64,000 nucleotides of DNA, from the NCBI GenBank assembly GCA_034336665.1, contig CM067568.1, forward strand, positions 38,854,770 through 38,918,769. Reading direction: 5' to 3'. Under the pieces are notes generated by a model. It saw only the letters and a program-made list of their open reading frames with translations. It was not told the origin of the DNA and ran no database searches. The stretch comes from Luscinia megarhynchos. Its lineage: Eukaryota > Chordata > Aves > Passeriformes > Turdidae. The position numbers and the translations under genes were made by a program. Below, one piece after another: positions 63,195 to 64,000 of the stretch (its first letter is position 1; each line of letters starts with the position of its first letter).

Positions 63195-64000
63195 GTAGAA
63201 AAAGTTTCTGTGTTTGGGGACACAAACAGTACAAAAAGGATTGATTCCTCACTTACCCAATGTTATAAACACAATTCTGGGATTTATAGGGTGATGATAA
63301 GTGTCTATCTCTTCTCTAGTGTGCCAGTGACTGTTGCTCATATGTTTGTGTTGCTCTTCTGAAACCAAGGGCAAAAAGGATAACACTCAGAAGACATAGG
63401 GAATTGTTGGAGTACTAATATTACTGTAGACATGAAAAAACTTCAAGCACTTAGGTTTATCTATGAAGAGATTATAGGTGGTCCTGGCTTACCTTTTATT
63501 TCAAATTTCAAATCCCATTAAAGCTTGTCTTCATGTAAAGTATGCCCTGAAATTGATTCTCCAGCATTTTATTATCCCTATGTCTTGACTCATGCAATCA
63601 TGGTTTGATTATTCTTTTTCTGGGTTGTGATTGGGTAGAAATGACACTAGCTAAGCTTCGCATGTGTCTTTGCATGTTTAATGCCCTTTCTCAAAATTCT
63701 GCTTGTGCAAATTTGAGATCCTCTATGAAGTAACTACCAAGTAAAGACAAGGTGTCTGAGGAAGGAGACTATATTTACAGAAGCTCTTTCTGCATCAGCA
63801 CTGTACAATTTTATTTTTTCCTCTGTGTACATTCAGGGATGTGTCTAAAGAGTAGTTCCAAATGATGCCTTCTCCAGCTTAAGTCAGACAAATGCAAGCA
63901 TCAGTTATCATACAGCTGCTCAGGGCTCCTCTTTTGGAGCCCTTTTTTTCTCTTTTAAGATAGAACTCACAAGTAATTCTGTAAATATGGTCTTTCCATT

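Overview
The window is a piece of a vertebrate nuclear genome, almost certainly a bird. The genes have phase-consistent introns. Interspersed repeats are mostly short truncated CR1 LINE tails, the typical avian retroposon, and there is one avian ERVL-type LTR of a kind I associate with songbirds. There are no bacterial operons. Gene content and order (FLVCR2, then ERG28 on the opposite strand, then TTLL5) match conserved synteny with human 14q24.3.

Layout. (1) 1-17800: the 3' half of FLVCR2 (+ strand). Seven confident coding exons and one probable extra exon run from 2409 to the stop at 17042, with poly(A) signals at 17729 and 17788; upstream exons lie outside the window. (2) 17800-19070: short convergent intergenic gap. 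(3) 19071-21493: complete ERG28 on the minus strand, four exons, 140 aa. (4) About 21080-22200: a CpG island shared by the divergent ERG28 and TTLL5 promoters. (5) From about 21815 to the window end: the 5' part of TTLL5 (+ strand), a noncoding first exon followed by 18 coding exons (one a probable 42-bp cassette). Together they encode the first ~532 residues, including the whole TTL catalytic core; the C-terminal half lies beyond the window.

All exon junctions were read by eye. Exon lengths and phases add up to uninterrupted reading frames in all three genes. FLVCR2 encodes a 12-TM major facilitator transporter, ERG28 an ER scaffold of sterol C-4 demethylation, and TTLL5 a polyglutamylase. 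They share no pathway; only ERG28 and TTLL5 share a promoter region.

The most unusual element is a ~3.2-kb GC-rich minisatellite (about 46420-49660) inside a TTLL5 intron. Its unit is a (GGAT)n block of variable length joined to a GTGTGTGCTGCGGCGGGC-like core. It contains almost no stop trinucleotides on either strand, so it yields 600+ codon open frames in both directions; I treat these as compositional artefacts. Unit variants are regionally clustered. Other notable items are a perfect 29-bp inverted repeat in a FLVCR2 intron, a 52-bp tandem duplication next to a FLVCR2 exon, an upstream ORF overlapping the TTLL5 start codon, and possible bird-specific cassette exons in FLVCR2 and TTLL5. 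I found no convincing undescribed multi-gene system.
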